A stretch of DNA of 49,814 bases from positions 1 to 49,814 of the IMG/VR virus record IMGVR_UViG_3300042307_000724. One strand, 5' to 3'. Under the pieces are notes generated by a model, which was not told the DNA's origin, did no database searches, and was given only the letters and a program-made list of their open reading frames with translations. Both the position numbers and the translations under genes were made by a program. Shown piece by piece: positions 1 through 10,600 of the stretch (positions within the stretch are counted from its first letter, which is position 1; each line of letters opens with the position of its first letter). This DNA is from a virus.

Positions 1-384
1 TAAAATGTTTTTTATGTCTGGACGTATATCCAGGGTGTATCTTACCTTTGGTGGGTATAATTTCGCGTCAATGATTCTATGACAAATTGTCTCATTACCT
101 ACCTTTAAAATAATGTTAAATGTTTCGGGTCCGTCTGTGTTTGATGTTTCTAAAATGCTTGGGTCTTCCTCAATTTGGTATCTGTTTTCCAACATATAAA
201 CCACACACTTGTTTCTTAATTTTGTTTTTAAGTAGTCAGATAAATCTTTAATATAATCGGTTAACTCAACGCTATTTTTAGCCTTTTCGTTAAAACCTTT
301 CACATTAAAAAACCTTTGTACCACAAAATTATTATTAAGTGTCATTAGGAATTCAACCTTTGTTACATCATTCTGCTCTTTCAT
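1..384 (-). CDS. hypothetical protein, C-terminus cut by window edge
   Basis: Reading from the ATG at 384, 128 codons stay open to the window edge, so the gene is truncated at its 3' end. The N-terminus begins MKEQNDVTKVEFLMTLNNNF. The product is a soluble-looking mix of charged and hydrophobic residues with no motif I recognise. The start lies four bases after the stop of the RNase H/FEN gene, so it is the next cistron of the gp32-UvsX-FEN operon and is probably a replication or recombination accessory protein. That role is inferred from context only. Confidence 0.75.
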   Translation of the reverse strand, partial: MKEQNDVTKVEFLMTLNNNFVVQRFFNVKGFNEKAKNSVELTDYIKDLSDYLKTKLRNKCVVYMLENRYQIEEDPSILETSNTDGPETFNIILKVGNETICHRIIDAKLYPPKVRYTLDIRPDIKNIL

Positions 385-388
385 AATT

Positions 389-1396
389 TTACTTTTTTGT
401 TTTGAATTTTGTTTTTTCTTTTCTTGTTAACTTTAAAAATGGTTTTAAAAAATATACCCACTGATCGTCACCTTTCGGTAGGTATTTAAATAATCCATCA
501 TCCATCATCATCCGAATTAGATTCTTATACCCTCTTCCGTCAGGATCCAACGACTCAGAGTAATATAGTTCAACCAATTCTTTTCCTTCTTTACTAATCA
601 ACGGTTCCGATAAATCCACGATCATTTTATTGACCTTAAAAAACTCGTCACCAAATATACCACCCTTTGTTTTACCCGTCAGTAAATTTTTTAGGACTGT
701 ATTTTCTTTTTGTTCTTTTAGAAGTTCTTCACCTCTTGTTAAAATATCGGTAAAAGAAACCTCTCTTTCAAGTATCTCAGGAAATAACTTCACAAAAGTT
801 TTTTCACCTAAGTAATATATACCATCAATATTATCTGATTTATCACCAGAAACTATCTTAAATGTTTTTACATTATAGTGAGGTATCTCAATTTCGTGTA
901 GTTTGATGTTATCTCCATTCTTATAATACTTTTTGGTATTAGGTGAGTATATGGTCACATCTTCCGAGATAAGTTGTGTTAGGTCTCTATCACCACTAAA
1001 GATAGTCTTTTGTTCTCCTTTAGATATTTGACAATAGTAAGCAATTAAATCATCCGCTTCTGAATTTTCAAACTCAATCTGTCTAACAAACATTTCCTCT
1101 AAGTATTGTTTTACTCTTAGTTTTTGTTTGTTAAATGACAACTCTAAGTTCTCATCCGTTGGTGCCTTTCTATTTAATTTATAGTTGGGGTAGAATAACC
1201 TCCTTTGTGAGGTGCTTGTTACTCCGTCCCAAGCAACAATCACTTTATCAAAATTACCTTCTTCGATGAATCTGCGAGTGGTATTTAAGAAATGCCAAAT
1301 ACCACCCACATGTTCAACACCATTAAAATATCCTTTAACTCCGTGAAACCCAATTTTTAATAAATTATTCCCGTCAATTAATAGGGTTTTAATCAT
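389..1396 (-). CDS. rnh: 5'-3' exonuclease / RNase H, FEN-1 family (T4 Rnh-like)
   Basis: This 335-aa protein has the full metal-binding set of the FEN/PIN-type 5' nucleases: D8 in LLIDGNN, D57 in VAWDG, E113/D115/D116 in SEADDL and D136/D138 in SGDRDL. A helix-three-turn-helix DNA-binding signature GDKSDN follows at 184-189. T4 RNase H (305 aa) has the same fold and removes RNA primers and adjacent DNA from lagging-strand fragments, usually with gp32. Here the gene follows UvsX by about 30 bases and shares an operon with a gp32-like protein, which supports Okazaki-fragment processing or recombination. The length and motif spacing are normal, so it should be active. A plain 5'-3' DNA exonuclease is the main alternative. 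Confidence 0.88.
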   Translation of the reverse strand: MIKTLLIDGNNLLKIGFHGVKGYFNGVEHVGGIWHFLNTTRRFIEEGNFDKVIVAWDGVTSTSQRRLFYPNYKLNRKAPTDENLELSFNKQKLRVKQYLEEMFVRQIEFENSEADDLIAYYCQISKGEQKTIFSGDRDLTQLISEDVTIYSPNTKKYYKNGDNIKLHEIEIPHYNVKTFKIVSGDKSDNIDGIYYLGEKTFVKLFPEILEREVSFTDILTRGEELLKEQKENTVLKNLLTGKTKGGIFGDEFFKVNKMIVDLSEPLISKEGKELVELYYSESLDPDGRGYKNLIRMMMDDGLFKYLPKGDDQWVYFLKPFLKLTRKEKTKFKTKK

Positions 1397-1427
1397 TTGT
1401 ATTTTATTTACTGATACTACTTTTTTT

Positions 1428-2420
1428 CTAATCTACCGTCTCATCATCATATCCTGCAGACTCATCTAAAGAATAGTTTGCGTCTCCCATTTTTGTAACC
1501 CAATAATCTGAGTATTCTTTTTTGTATTTATCCAACGCATCTTTTGTGTCGGAAATATATCCATGAGGTACCGCAACGATCTTACCATCCTTATAACCAA
1601 TACCATTAACGTGATTTTTTAAAATAGATACCTTAGTCCTAATAGCGAACGATACTTTTCTACCGTTTTTAGTTGCGTCTATGTGACTAATTCCTGCTTT
1701 TTTCTGATTACCAAAAAGAAACACTAAACTACTCGCCAACCATATTGCCGTACCACCTTTTGCTTGAATCTCAGGTTGTCCAAATGGGTTATCAGGAAGT
1801 AAGACCCAAGGCTGATTTAATATCACTAAAGTATTATAGTATGGGTAATCTTCTTTTTTTGATTTAGAAATTCTTGAGTGGATACCCATTCCAATTTTAT
1901 CAGCTAATACTTTCGCGTTATGCATTCCACCACCTTTACCATCAAATGTCATCTGACATGGAATGGATCCGATTGAATCCCAAAGAAATAAAATATTATA
2001 AGGGATGTCTCCATTTTCTTGTGCATCCAATATGTCGTTAATAAATTCGGTCGCTTGTTCTATCACATCAAATGAATCGTTAAATATAAACATACCGTCA
2101 TATTCACCGTCTTCATTTTTTTCTGCTTGTAGTCCCAATTCGATAGCATGTTCCCAACTCCATTTTTTCTCAGTTATGATTAAAACAGGTAGGTGACCTC
2201 TTCTTTGTGCGTCCGCAGCCGCAAGTATCATTGCCGTTGTTTTTGATGTGTTAGAGTGTCCTAAAAACATATTGATCCCTCCCATCACAGGTCCAGGTAA
2301 TCCACACGCTTCCATAAACGCATCTCCACAGTTATAAAAACTTTCGGGTTTATATTTTGTTTTAGTCGAAAACTTACCTTTAATACTATCTAACGATATT
2401 ACTTTCTTCTTAATTGCCAT
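1428..2420 (-). CDS. uvsX: UvsX-like recombinase (RecA/Rad51 family)
   Basis: This 330-aa protein has a RecA-type ATPase core. The Walker A-like loop is GHSNTSKTT at 54-62, where the usual glycine before the lysine is serine. T4 UvsX also has an atypical loop, so this is not by itself a defect. A Walker B-like strand, ILFLWDSIGS, lies near residues 144-153. The family forms presynaptic filaments on single-stranded DNA and drives strand exchange and recombination-dependent replication. Its start overlaps the end of the 95-aa gene by 11 bases, and gp32-like protein is encoded two genes upstream, so filament assembly partners are co-expressed. The C-terminus is acidic (DESAGYDDETVD). Confidence 0.88.
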   Translation of the reverse strand: MAIKKKVISLDSIKGKFSTKTKYKPESFYNCGDAFMEACGLPGPVMGGINMFLGHSNTSKTTAMILAAADAQRRGHLPVLIITEKKWSWEHAIELGLQAEKNEDGEYDGMFIFNDSFDVIEQATEFINDILDAQENGDIPYNILFLWDSIGSIPCQMTFDGKGGGMHNAKVLADKIGMGIHSRISKSKKEDYPYYNTLVILNQPWVLLPDNPFGQPEIQAKGGTAIWLASSLVFLFGNQKKAGISHIDATKNGRKVSFAIRTKVSILKNHVNGIGYKDGKIVAVPHGYISDTKDALDKYKKEYSDYWVTKMGDANYSLDESAGYDDETVD

Positions 2421-2697
2421 TTTCTTGTTCTTTAATTATTTTTAGCATGTCTTCCGTTACTTCAAACTTTTCATCTCGTTTAACATTATACTTATAAATG
2501 GTTTCCAACATTTCAAGTTTACCCTTTGCGTTTGCCATCTTATCAACAAACCGGTCCATTTCCTCTAAGTGTTGTGGATGTTCACCAATACCAACAGGAT
2601 TGTTAAAATAAATTAGGAGAGTCGCCTCGGATTCTGCCATCTCTGACCTATATCTCAAGGTCAGAGCTTCATACATTTTTTCTGTTATTTTACTCAT
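2410..2697 (-). CDS. hypothetical 95-aa protein between gp32-like and UvsX
   Basis: A short, largely helical, charged protein (MSKITEKMYEALTLRYRSEM at the N-terminus) with no recognised domain or cysteine. It begins ten bases after the gp32-like gene and overlaps the UvsX start by 11 bases, so the three are probably translationally coupled. Position suggests a recombination mediator or another small accessory factor, but there is no sequence similarity that I can see to T4 UvsY, so no function is assigned. Confidence 0.75.
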   Translation of the reverse strand: MSKITEKMYEALTLRYRSEMAESEATLLIYFNNPVGIGEHPQHLEEMDRFVDKMANAKGKLEMLETIYKYNVKRDEKFEVTEDMLKIIKEQENGN

Positions 2698-2707
2698 ATA
2701 TTATAAA

Positions 2708-3562
2708 TTAGAATGGTAAGTTTTCATCGACTTCATCGTTTGCTTGTGGATCAACGATTGGTTTTTCTACTTTTGTTTCAGTTCCACCACCAAGAGAGAT
2801 CTCAGCTTCTTCACCGTAAACATATTTTTTAAGTTCAGAACTCCACATTGGCGTTTCTCCAACTGCAACCGCTTCCAAATATTCAACAGGTTTTTTAGAG
2901 TAAGCATCATTCCAAGTAAGTTCGTCTGTCATCCATCCTTCCATAATTCCTTTATCGGTATGTATCGGAGCAGGATCATCATACATAATAGTTTGAACTA
3001 CAGTATATTCTTTTCCTTGTGGTGTTTTTGCTTTGATGAGTTCAATGATTAAGTCACGTCCTTTTTCAGAATCTGTAAGGTCACCTTTCGCTTTCCATAT
3101 TGGTAAGATTTTATCCAACACACCTTCTTGTTTGTAGTTGTGTTTAAATCTCCAAAATTTAACTCCGTCTTGTTCGTTGTCACGATCAATTACTTTAACA
3201 ATATAAAATAAACGTGAACGGTATTGTGATGCCAAATCTTTGTCTTCTTTTTTACCTGTCGCCATTAATTCGTTATAAACTTCTGTAAGTGGTGAACGTT
3301 CGTTGTTGTTTTTTTCAGGATCATACAATTTTACCCATTGTCCGTTAACTTGAATTTCGTGATACCAAACTTCCACAAATGGAGATGAACCATCTTTTGT
3401 AGGTAGGATACGAACTCTTCGTTGTGCTGATTTTTCATTCTTTTGAAGAATTGCTGAAAAGTATTTTTTCAACCTGTCTTCTTGTGAAATACTTTGTTTT
3501 TGTGAACTCGGTGTTGAGTTCTTTTCGTACTGTGCGAGTACCGCGTCAATTGAATTTGCCAT
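2708..3562 (-). CDS. 32: single-stranded DNA-binding protein, gp32-like
   Basis: This 284-aa protein matches the gp32 family in length and layout. A short basic/serine-rich N-terminal arm is followed by an OB-fold core with the RRVRILP and PFVEVWYHEIQVNGQW segments, then RSRLFYIVKVIDRD and FWRFKHNYK, and an acidic C-terminal tail. It coats ssDNA at the fork and works with UvsX and polymerase. Two things are unusual. The whole protein lacks cysteine, so the zinc-binding loop of T4 gp32 (three Cys, one His) is absent. The tail ends DEVDENLPF, which resembles the acid-Pro-Phe tip of bacterial SSB. It is the first gene of the operon, behind a good promoter at 3600-3630. Confidence 0.87.
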   Translation of the reverse strand: MANSIDAVLAQYEKNSTPSSQKQSISQEDRLKKYFSAILQKNEKSAQRRVRILPTKDGSSPFVEVWYHEIQVNGQWVKLYDPEKNNNERSPLTEVYNELMATGKKEDKDLASQYRSRLFYIVKVIDRDNEQDGVKFWRFKHNYKQEGVLDKILPIWKAKGDLTDSEKGRDLIIELIKAKTPQGKEYTVVQTIMYDDPAPIHTDKGIMEGWMTDELTWNDAYSKKPVEYLEAVAVGETPMWSSELKKYVYGEEAEISLGGGTETKVEKPIVDPQANDEVDENLPF

Positions 3563-3599
3563 AGATTTGTTTTTTAATTTTTAACTCTTTTATCTATAA

Positions 3600-3630
3600 C
3601 AATTATAAGTGATTTTTATAAAATGTCAAA
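3600..3630 (-). promoter_or_regulatory. promoter of the gp32-uvsX-rnh operon
   Basis: On the minus strand TTTGACA (3630-3624) is followed, 19 bases after TTTG, by TATAATTG (3607-3600). This fits the Bacteroidota vegetative pattern TTTG-N19-TAnnTTTG with one mismatch, and it also reads as TTGACA-N16-TATAAT. The start codon is 37 bases further on. The same TTTGACATTTTA string recurs before the DNA polymerase gene. Confidence 0.7.
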
Positions 3631-3631
3631 T

Positions 3632-3660
3632 AAAAAAAGGGTCCGAATAATCGAACCCTT
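3632..3660 (-). terminator. intrinsic terminator after the Pro-rich gene
   Basis: Read on the minus strand, a ten-pair stem (AAGGGTTCGA / TCGGACCCTT, one G-U pair) with a TTAT loop runs straight into seven T residues. It lies between the stop of the gene at 3693-4403 and the gp32 promoter, so it closes the late tail transcription unit and insulates the replication operon. Confidence 0.85.
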
Positions 3661-3692
3661 CATTTCCAAAATGGTTGTTTCGGAAGTATTTT

Positions 3693-4403
3693 TTACATAC
3701 CTTCCTCTTCGTCTTCTTCGTATTTATTAAATGTTTTTTTAATTTCACCAGGTGAAAAGTTTTCAACCTCATCGGATGTTAGGATATATTCGTTTTTTCC
3801 TGCAGCATCCATCTCCATTTTTTTATCATCAAAAAAGTCCGTTAGTTTTTGATTATACGGATAAGAATCTAAAGACCTTAACTCTAACCTTTCTTCAGGT
3901 GTTTTTTCACGATACTTATCAAACTTAGTTTCTAATGAATCAATTTTGTTAATAATTTGATCCATGTTTTCAAGTTTTGATTGTAAATCATCTAACCTTG
4001 AAAATAACGTGTCCATTATTTCATCTTGTTTTGATTTAATGTCTTGTTGAGCACTAACCAAATCCGTTATATCAATTTCTTCAGTGTCTTCATCACCTTC
4101 TTTTTCTTTATCTTCATCTCCACCAACTTCTTCAACGTCAGGATCTTTATCCACATCAATTGGTTCAGGAACTTCTGTTGGTGCTGCTCCACCCGCAACA
4201 TCACCAGCCGCAGCCGCAGGATCTTCTCCACCCGGAGGTGGTGGTACTGCCGCAGGATCTTCTCCACCCGGAGGTGGTGGTACCGCTCCCGCATCTGCAG
4301 GTGGTGGTGGAATTCCGGCTGCCGGATCTTGTTCATTCAAAACATATTTTGTGATTTGGTCAAATCTTTTTAATTCTTCCAATATTCTTCTTTCTACTTC
4401 CAT
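3693..4403 (-). CDS. hypothetical Pro/Gly-rich acidic protein with coiled coil
   Basis: The 236-aa product has three parts. A short helix (1-30, RRILEELKRFDQITKYVLNEQ) is followed by a low-complexity proline/alanine/glycine region (about 30-75) with a 12-residue tandem unit PPPPGGEDPAAV, then a very acidic stretch. Residues about 110-165 are a heptad-like coiled coil (SRLDDLQSKLENMDQIINKI). The C-terminus ends EEDEEEGM. No known family is recognised. It is the last gene before the terminator of the baseplate unit, so a structural or scaffolding-type role is plausible. The N-terminal helix ending in VLNEQ resembles other leader-like N-termini in this genome. Confidence 0.7.
   Translation of the reverse strand: MEVERRILEELKRFDQITKYVLNEQDPAAGIPPPPADAGAVPPPPGGEDPAAVPPPPGGEDPAAAAGDVAGGAAPTEVPEPIDVDKDPDVEEVGGDEDKEKEGDEDTEEIDITDLVSAQQDIKSKQDEIMDTLFSRLDDLQSKLENMDQIINKIDSLETKFDKYREKTPEERLELRSLDSYPYNQKLTDFFDDKKMEMDAAGKNEYILTSDEVENFSPGEIKKTFNKYEEDEEEGM
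4216..4283 (-). repeat. 36-bp-period tandem repeat in the Pro-rich gene
   Basis: Two copies of a 32-base identical block (4216-4247 and 4252-4283) encode the duplicated PPPPGGEDPAA unit. Copy number could vary between relatives because the repeat stays in frame. Confidence 0.85.
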
Positions 4404-4414
4404 TACAATTTTTT

Positions 4415-4639
4415 TTATCCGTTTAATAATGTTTTAACTCCTGCCGGTGTTTCTACTCTCAATGTTCTATTTTTTTGTAACGTATTGTCGAATCTTTCAA
4501 TTAAACCGTCTTTCATTCTAATAGTATAACAATCCCCAGTATCTAAATCACAAACTTGTTTGTGATCCGCATCAATTTGTTTTTCTGTGATTCTTGTGTC
4601 TTTTCTCAAGTAATCATCAAGTATTTTTTTTACACTCAT
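4415..4639 (-). CDS. hypothetical 74-aa protein
   Basis: Small charged protein starting MSVKKILDDYLRKDTRITEK, with two cysteines in CDLDTGDC and a short beta-rich C-terminus. No family is recognised. The TATTTATA element lies 15 bases upstream of the start, and the Pro-rich gene starts 11 bases after its stop, so the two form a late transcription unit downstream of the 2444-aa baseplate gene. Confidence 0.65.
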   Translation of the reverse strand: MSVKKILDDYLRKDTRITEKQIDADHKQVCDLDTGDCYTIRMKDGLIERFDNTLQKNRTLRVETPAGVKTLLNG

Positions 4640-4654
4640 ATTTTTAGTTTTATA

Positions 4655-4662
4655 TATAAATA
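4655..4662 (-). promoter_or_regulatory. late-type TATTTATA element before the 74-aa gene
   Basis: Minus-strand TATTTATA followed by TATAAAA, 15 bases before the ATG at 4639. One of about fifteen such elements found before virion-gene starts in this window. Confidence 0.5.
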
Positions 4663-4681
4663 TTATGGTTTTTTTTATTTT

Positions 4682-7600
4682 CTAAAGTTTTTCATATGAT
4701 TCTTTAAATATTTTAACATAATCATCATAATAAGGAAAATCACCACTAGCTTTATCCGCCAAAGAAACGTCTTTAATTTGTTGAGCAGTTAATGGATTTC
4801 CGTTATCCCCTGTAAACGCTTTATCGGTATTCCACGTTGTATATACTAATTGAGTTATAGATTCTCCAAAACTTTGGTTAATGTTGGTATTAACATTTAT
4901 TTTATTTAATTCCGTTATTATGGGTTCTAATGTTTTAAAATACGATAAAACAAAATCAGTACTCTCACTAAAGGTGGAAAAGTCAGCAATTGGGAATGGG
5001 TTTCCGTTTAATCTAATACATGTTTGATTTTTTATTTTACTATCCATAGACCCTTTATATCTTTTTACCGTTGTAATGAAATACAAATTAGTATTATTTG
5101 TTTGTATTATTTCATTAGTCTTTATATTATTAGGACTAGATTGAGCAATACCATAAACTATTGCTCGTAATAGTTTAGAAGTAGTTTTGGATTTAACTAA
5201 ATCCGCAAGATCATTATAAGATATTTGTGTTGGTTTTACGTTAACATAACCTAATGATGGGAATGCTGTTAATCCACTACATGCGATTTCAGTTGCCTGT
5301 AACGTCGGTTTAGGATCAATTTCTAAATCTTTTTCCTTATCAGTTTCAGGTATTGCCGTTGTTTTTTGTTGTGTTGCTTTAAAATTTTTAAGTACGTTTT
5401 TATTAACCGACGCAACTAAACTATCAATTTTTGGTAGCGAGTATGTCCTCTGTCTAGTACCTTTAAATTTAGTTGTAAAATCCGTCTCACTAACAGAGTG
5501 TGTAACTTCCATAATTAAATAAGGACCATAGAAAAGTGGTACGTGTCTTAATGCAAAATACATTGTAGGTTGTATCATAACGTTACCTAATGAGGTAATA
5601 CCGCAAGTATATGATCTTGACTTATAGATACTGTACATGGAATCCGATTGTAGAGCCACTTTATCTCCAGAAACCGAATTACCTAAATCAGCATTTATTT
5701 TAAACGTTTCGGCGGTGTTGGTTTTCTCTGACATATCAATGTCTAAATCTTTAAACATGTTTTGGTTTTGTATACCAAAATCAACCGCAAACCCAACAAC
5801 TTTATTACTTTTTGATATATCTAAATTTGGGTCAGATACCCTTAAAGGGTTGTCCGTTATTCTTAAATCAAACCCATCGTCACCATATTTAACGCTTGTA
5901 TTTTTATCAGATTTTGGCCATTCAGATGGGTTACCAATATAAAGACAAAGAAATTTAGCGGACGACTCTAAATAATCAACATTAAGGTGTGTACCAAATA
6001 AATCATTTCCAATCGTAATATCTTGTTTTGGTACATTTTCACCTATTTGTTTTTGGATTCCATAAAAATTTATATACGCTGGCATCGCAAAGAATTGGAA
6101 ATAGTTGTCGTTCAATATCCAACTTACGATTTGCATCATATTTTGTTTTGGATTTTTTTCAATTCTATCTTTAACTTGGTTTACGTCAACAATAAACGAA
6201 TCTCCAATATCACTATTAGTTTGATCTAAAAATAAAAAATCTTCAAACAACGTTCTTGTTTTTAAATCAGAACCAGATACCCACTTATCGTTAAACCCTT
6301 TTAATAGATTATATGTTGTAAGTTTAGTTGGATCACTACTAATTGATGAATTATCAATTTGGTTTTGTGTCTCTACAGTTATTTTTGGTGTATTTTTATT
6401 TATAAACGCGAACGTTTTATTTAGTAGTTTTTCTTTGAACGATAGTTGGTTATTTAAAATATCATTTATTGTTTGATTAAATTGTCCTTTATTATATGTT
6501 GGTGTTTCTTGTTTTTTGGTTGCGTAAATTTTAATTAATGTTGCTAACGTTTTAACGTTATCCGAAGTAAAGTCAATATCCATATCAATAAAGAAATCAG
6601 TAATATAAGACCTTTGTGTTTGTGGTGGTGTTGCTTGCGTTGCTTGTGTTGACTGAGATGCCGGTTGTGGTGCCGGTTGTGGATTAGTAACCGCGGGTAC
6701 GCTATTTTGTGGTTGTGATCCTAAACTTACTTGAGTGGTAAGGTATAATTTATTTGTTTTATTGTTTGGTCCATCGGGGTAGTAAGTCACAACAATTTGG
6801 TAATTACCAGAATTACTTTGATTTATCTTACAATAATTAGAAAAGTTATAAAAAATACCACTATTACAACTTGTGTTTAATAAATTTGCAGGGTTATTAA
6901 TATCACTATTAGATTTAAAGAATTTTATTGATTCCACTTTTCCACTATAATTAAATGCTGAATCCTCAATTTTGAATACTTGATATCCTCCACCAGGTTT
7001 TTCCACATTTATATATTGATTATATGTTTCTGTTGGTTCAGTTGGTAGTATTGTTCCAGACTCACCAACAAACTTTAAACTAATTTGATTTAATTGGTTA
7101 TTTTGTGGGCAATTTAAGTTTTGGCTAAAATATGATAAACAGTACGAACCTTCACTTAAACCTCCTAAGTTGTCATTTGAGAATCCATGATCCAACAATA
7201 AATTATAAGTTATAGTTGAAGCACTATTTGGTACTTTTTTTGCACAGAAGTTTTTATTAACACCTCCTTGATCGGTTAATTCCAAATATACAATTTTGTC
7301 GTCTTGATACATTCCGAAATCACTAACGTCGTCAGGATCAACAACATTAAAATAATCACCAGTACAAAGGTTTTGCATTGTTTGTCCTGACATAATACTC
7401 GTATTTTGTATTGGTGCTTGTATTGGTTGTTGTGTTTGTGTTTGTGTCGGAGTTAATAAACTTGTTGATGGGTACTGTGTTTGAACTTGGGTTTGGAAAT
7501 CCACACCAGGTATTGATGAGAATCCAACATAAGTTCTTAAAGATTCCCATGCATCTTTATTTTGTGATATACTTTGACTTAGAGTTGTTGTTGTTCCGTC

Positions 7601-10600
7601 ACCAGGTAAAGACCCTTTAACGTATGGATCAAAAGTTAACTTATTGTTTGGAACAAAGTTTTTAAGTGATGAGAACGAACTAAACAACGGCATACTAAAA
7701 AATCCAGGATTAGCATTTTTTATAATACAATCAAAACTTAAAAAGTTTTTAACGGATTCTGTAAAACTAACAATTTGTTTTTGTCCTAAAGATAAACCAT
7801 CCGTATTTTCATCAGTCAATGTGACACTCGTTTTACCTATCAAAAATAGTTGAGTCATTTGACTAAATAGTCTCCTATTTTTTAAATCTTTAATAACGTT
7901 TGATTGTGTATATGATGGTGCTTGTACCTCACCTTTTAGTATTAATTTATCAGCACTAGGTTTGTAATTACAAAAACTTAAAAACGATTCTTCAAACTTA
8001 TTTAACATATCCACGTTAAAGATTGAAAGTATTTCATCTATGTATGAATATTCTGATGTCGCATTCTTTAAATCAAAAGAGTTTTGTTCAACAGATTGAG
8101 TGTTAATAGTTTTAAGGTATTCGGTTGGTTTTGGTTTTTTAATTAATGTGTGGTCAAAATAACCAAAATGAGGTGCCCCCCATAATGTTCTGACGGATCC
8201 ATTGTATACTGAAGTGTTACCTGATAATTCTTTTATTAATTTATTTGTACTATCTGTTGTTTCATATATTGATTGATCAAATGGTATACCTCCCATTGAT
8301 GGGAATATAAAATATAATTTAGACTTAAAGTCTGAGTTATTTTCAGAGTCTAAATATTGGTAATAGTTTGTCTTTAATAAAGATCTGTTCGGATTATTAG
8401 GATCAAATCCAAAATTAAAGAATGTTTTTGATAGGTTATTTTTACCAATTCTAAATCCATTGTCGGTATAGGTTTTAAAGAACGCATCCTGAGTGTATCC
8501 ACTAAATAAATCTTTTTTAGTAATAAATTTATAAACACTGTTAATTACATTAGGGTAAAAACCTGTGTTTATAAAATCCACCGTCTTACCTGTAACATTT
8601 GGTATTGTTTCCGTTTTTTCTAAAAATATCGTTTCTTGTCCTCCTGTGTAATTAGGTATCACATATTGTTTTGTTGTTGCTGAAGTTGTTGGGTCGTAAT
8701 TAACTTTATAGTCAAAATCTTTCCACACACTATCTAAAATATCCACACCGCTCGATGTGTATTTTTTATATCTGTGCCATATTGATCCGTATTTCAATAC
8801 CCACGCATACGGCATTTGGTGTATTGCTGAATATTTTTTAATGGTAGCAGCTAAGTAATCTAAATCAGTCGCTACGTTATTTGTATCAAAACTTTTAAGT
8901 CTTTCTTTAGTTGTAATTAAAGGTAAGGAATTTAAATATAAATAACCTAAAGGTACGTACGCATCTTCTTCTTCGTTAGTCTCTTTATCTACACCCTGTA
9001 AAATAGCATTAATAAAATACGGTGTATTTAATAATGAGGTTGTTTGTATTTGTGTTCCAACACCTCCTGAATATGAGTTACCATAATCAACGTAAGACTC
9101 AGTAAAATAAAGATCTTTTTGTTTCCTATCGGTAAAGTATTGTTTTAATGATTGCTTATCAAATATTTTTATACCATTTGTTACGTTACTTAAATAAGGT
9201 TGTAGTGAATTTCCAAATGAATATTTTGACGTAAAGGGTTGTATTCCTGTTTTTGTTTCTGTTTGGTCTAACCTAGCAATGGTTTTTTTATCGGCTAAAT
9301 AGATAAAAGTTTTTGTCGTATCGTAGAAATCTTCTTTAGCATTTAAAGATGCCCCATTCGATAAATTAGATTTCATCCAATTAAAATTATTAAATGGGAA
9401 TGTATCAAAAACATCAGACTTAGAAGTTTTAGTACTTTCTAAATAGTTTTTTAAGTTTTTAGACAAGTATAAATCGTCGGTTGATATTGTTAATGATGTT
9501 GTTGGTTTGATCGTTTCTATACTATAAATTTCTTTTTGTTCGTTTAAAGATTCTATAATATATTGATTGTTAAAAATGTTCCTCGTGTAGTTTATCCAAC
9601 TTTGTCCGACACCATTATTAGATATTTTTTTTAAAAATTCTAAAAAATTATTATAGTTAAATTTATACTCTCTTAATAAGTTTTGAAGTTCTAAACTTGA
9701 CGATATTGATGTAACAACATTTTGTCCTTCAATGTTTGCAAATAATAAATCAATTTGTTGTTTTTCCGCTTCCTCATAATCAAATCGATTATATTCAGAA
9801 TTTATGATGGCTCTTTCTAAAATTTCATACATAACAGACACAGAATCCACATTCTCATATGGTAAAGTATAAAAAGGAAAAAATAACGCATTTGGGCTAG
9901 CTAAAGTGGTATCTGATTTTGGATTATTAAATATGTTCGTTTTAGTTAAAGTTTCTTTAGTTAAAGACGCCTTTATAAATTCCTCAACAAAATATACTTC
10001 AGGCCAAATCTGTGTATTCCAACCTTGTGTTTGATTAATAATTTTTTGGTCTCCTGGATACTGAAGTGTATATTGTTCACTACCATTATCTTTTCTTTCT
10101 TTTGTAAAGTATAATGGCCACGGATAAACAATATTCTCATTATTTAACTGCCCACTTTCCTTTTGTATACTATTTAAACCATCAGTTGAGAAGTTTTTTT
10201 CGGGTGGAATTACAGATAACAATCTTTGTGTATTTGTTCTTACGTCCCACGCATTTTGATGTGTCTCTTCCATTAGTCGATAGAAGGTATCAACACCCGC
10301 AAAAAGTATTGCAAATATGTTTCTTATTGTTGGTTTAAACCCTATTCCAGATTTACTGTTAACTACTCTATCGGCTAAAATTTTAGATAAATCATCATCG
10401 ATTTGAGTTTCTTTAACCTCAAGTTGTTTTAATGCGTCGTTTACTATATCTAAAAAACTGTTAGTTTCATACACCCCGTCATCAAATCTTTTGTCTCCAA
10501 AATAATACATGTCTAACGGTTCGTCCACTAATTGATTTGTTATTAAATCTAAAACTTTTCCGGGAGCAATAGTTCTTTCGTCATTAATAAATTTTGTTAA

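Noticed and set aside
1428-2420. Damaged Walker A loop in UvsX as a sign of inactivity
   Set aside because: T4 UvsX also departs from the standard loop, and the rest of the ATPase core is intact.
4044-4437. Plus-strand open frames opposite the Pro-rich gene
   Set aside because: They are antisense to the GC-rich repeat of a real gene, with Cys/Trp/Arg-rich or Ser/Gly-rich low-complexity products and no start context.
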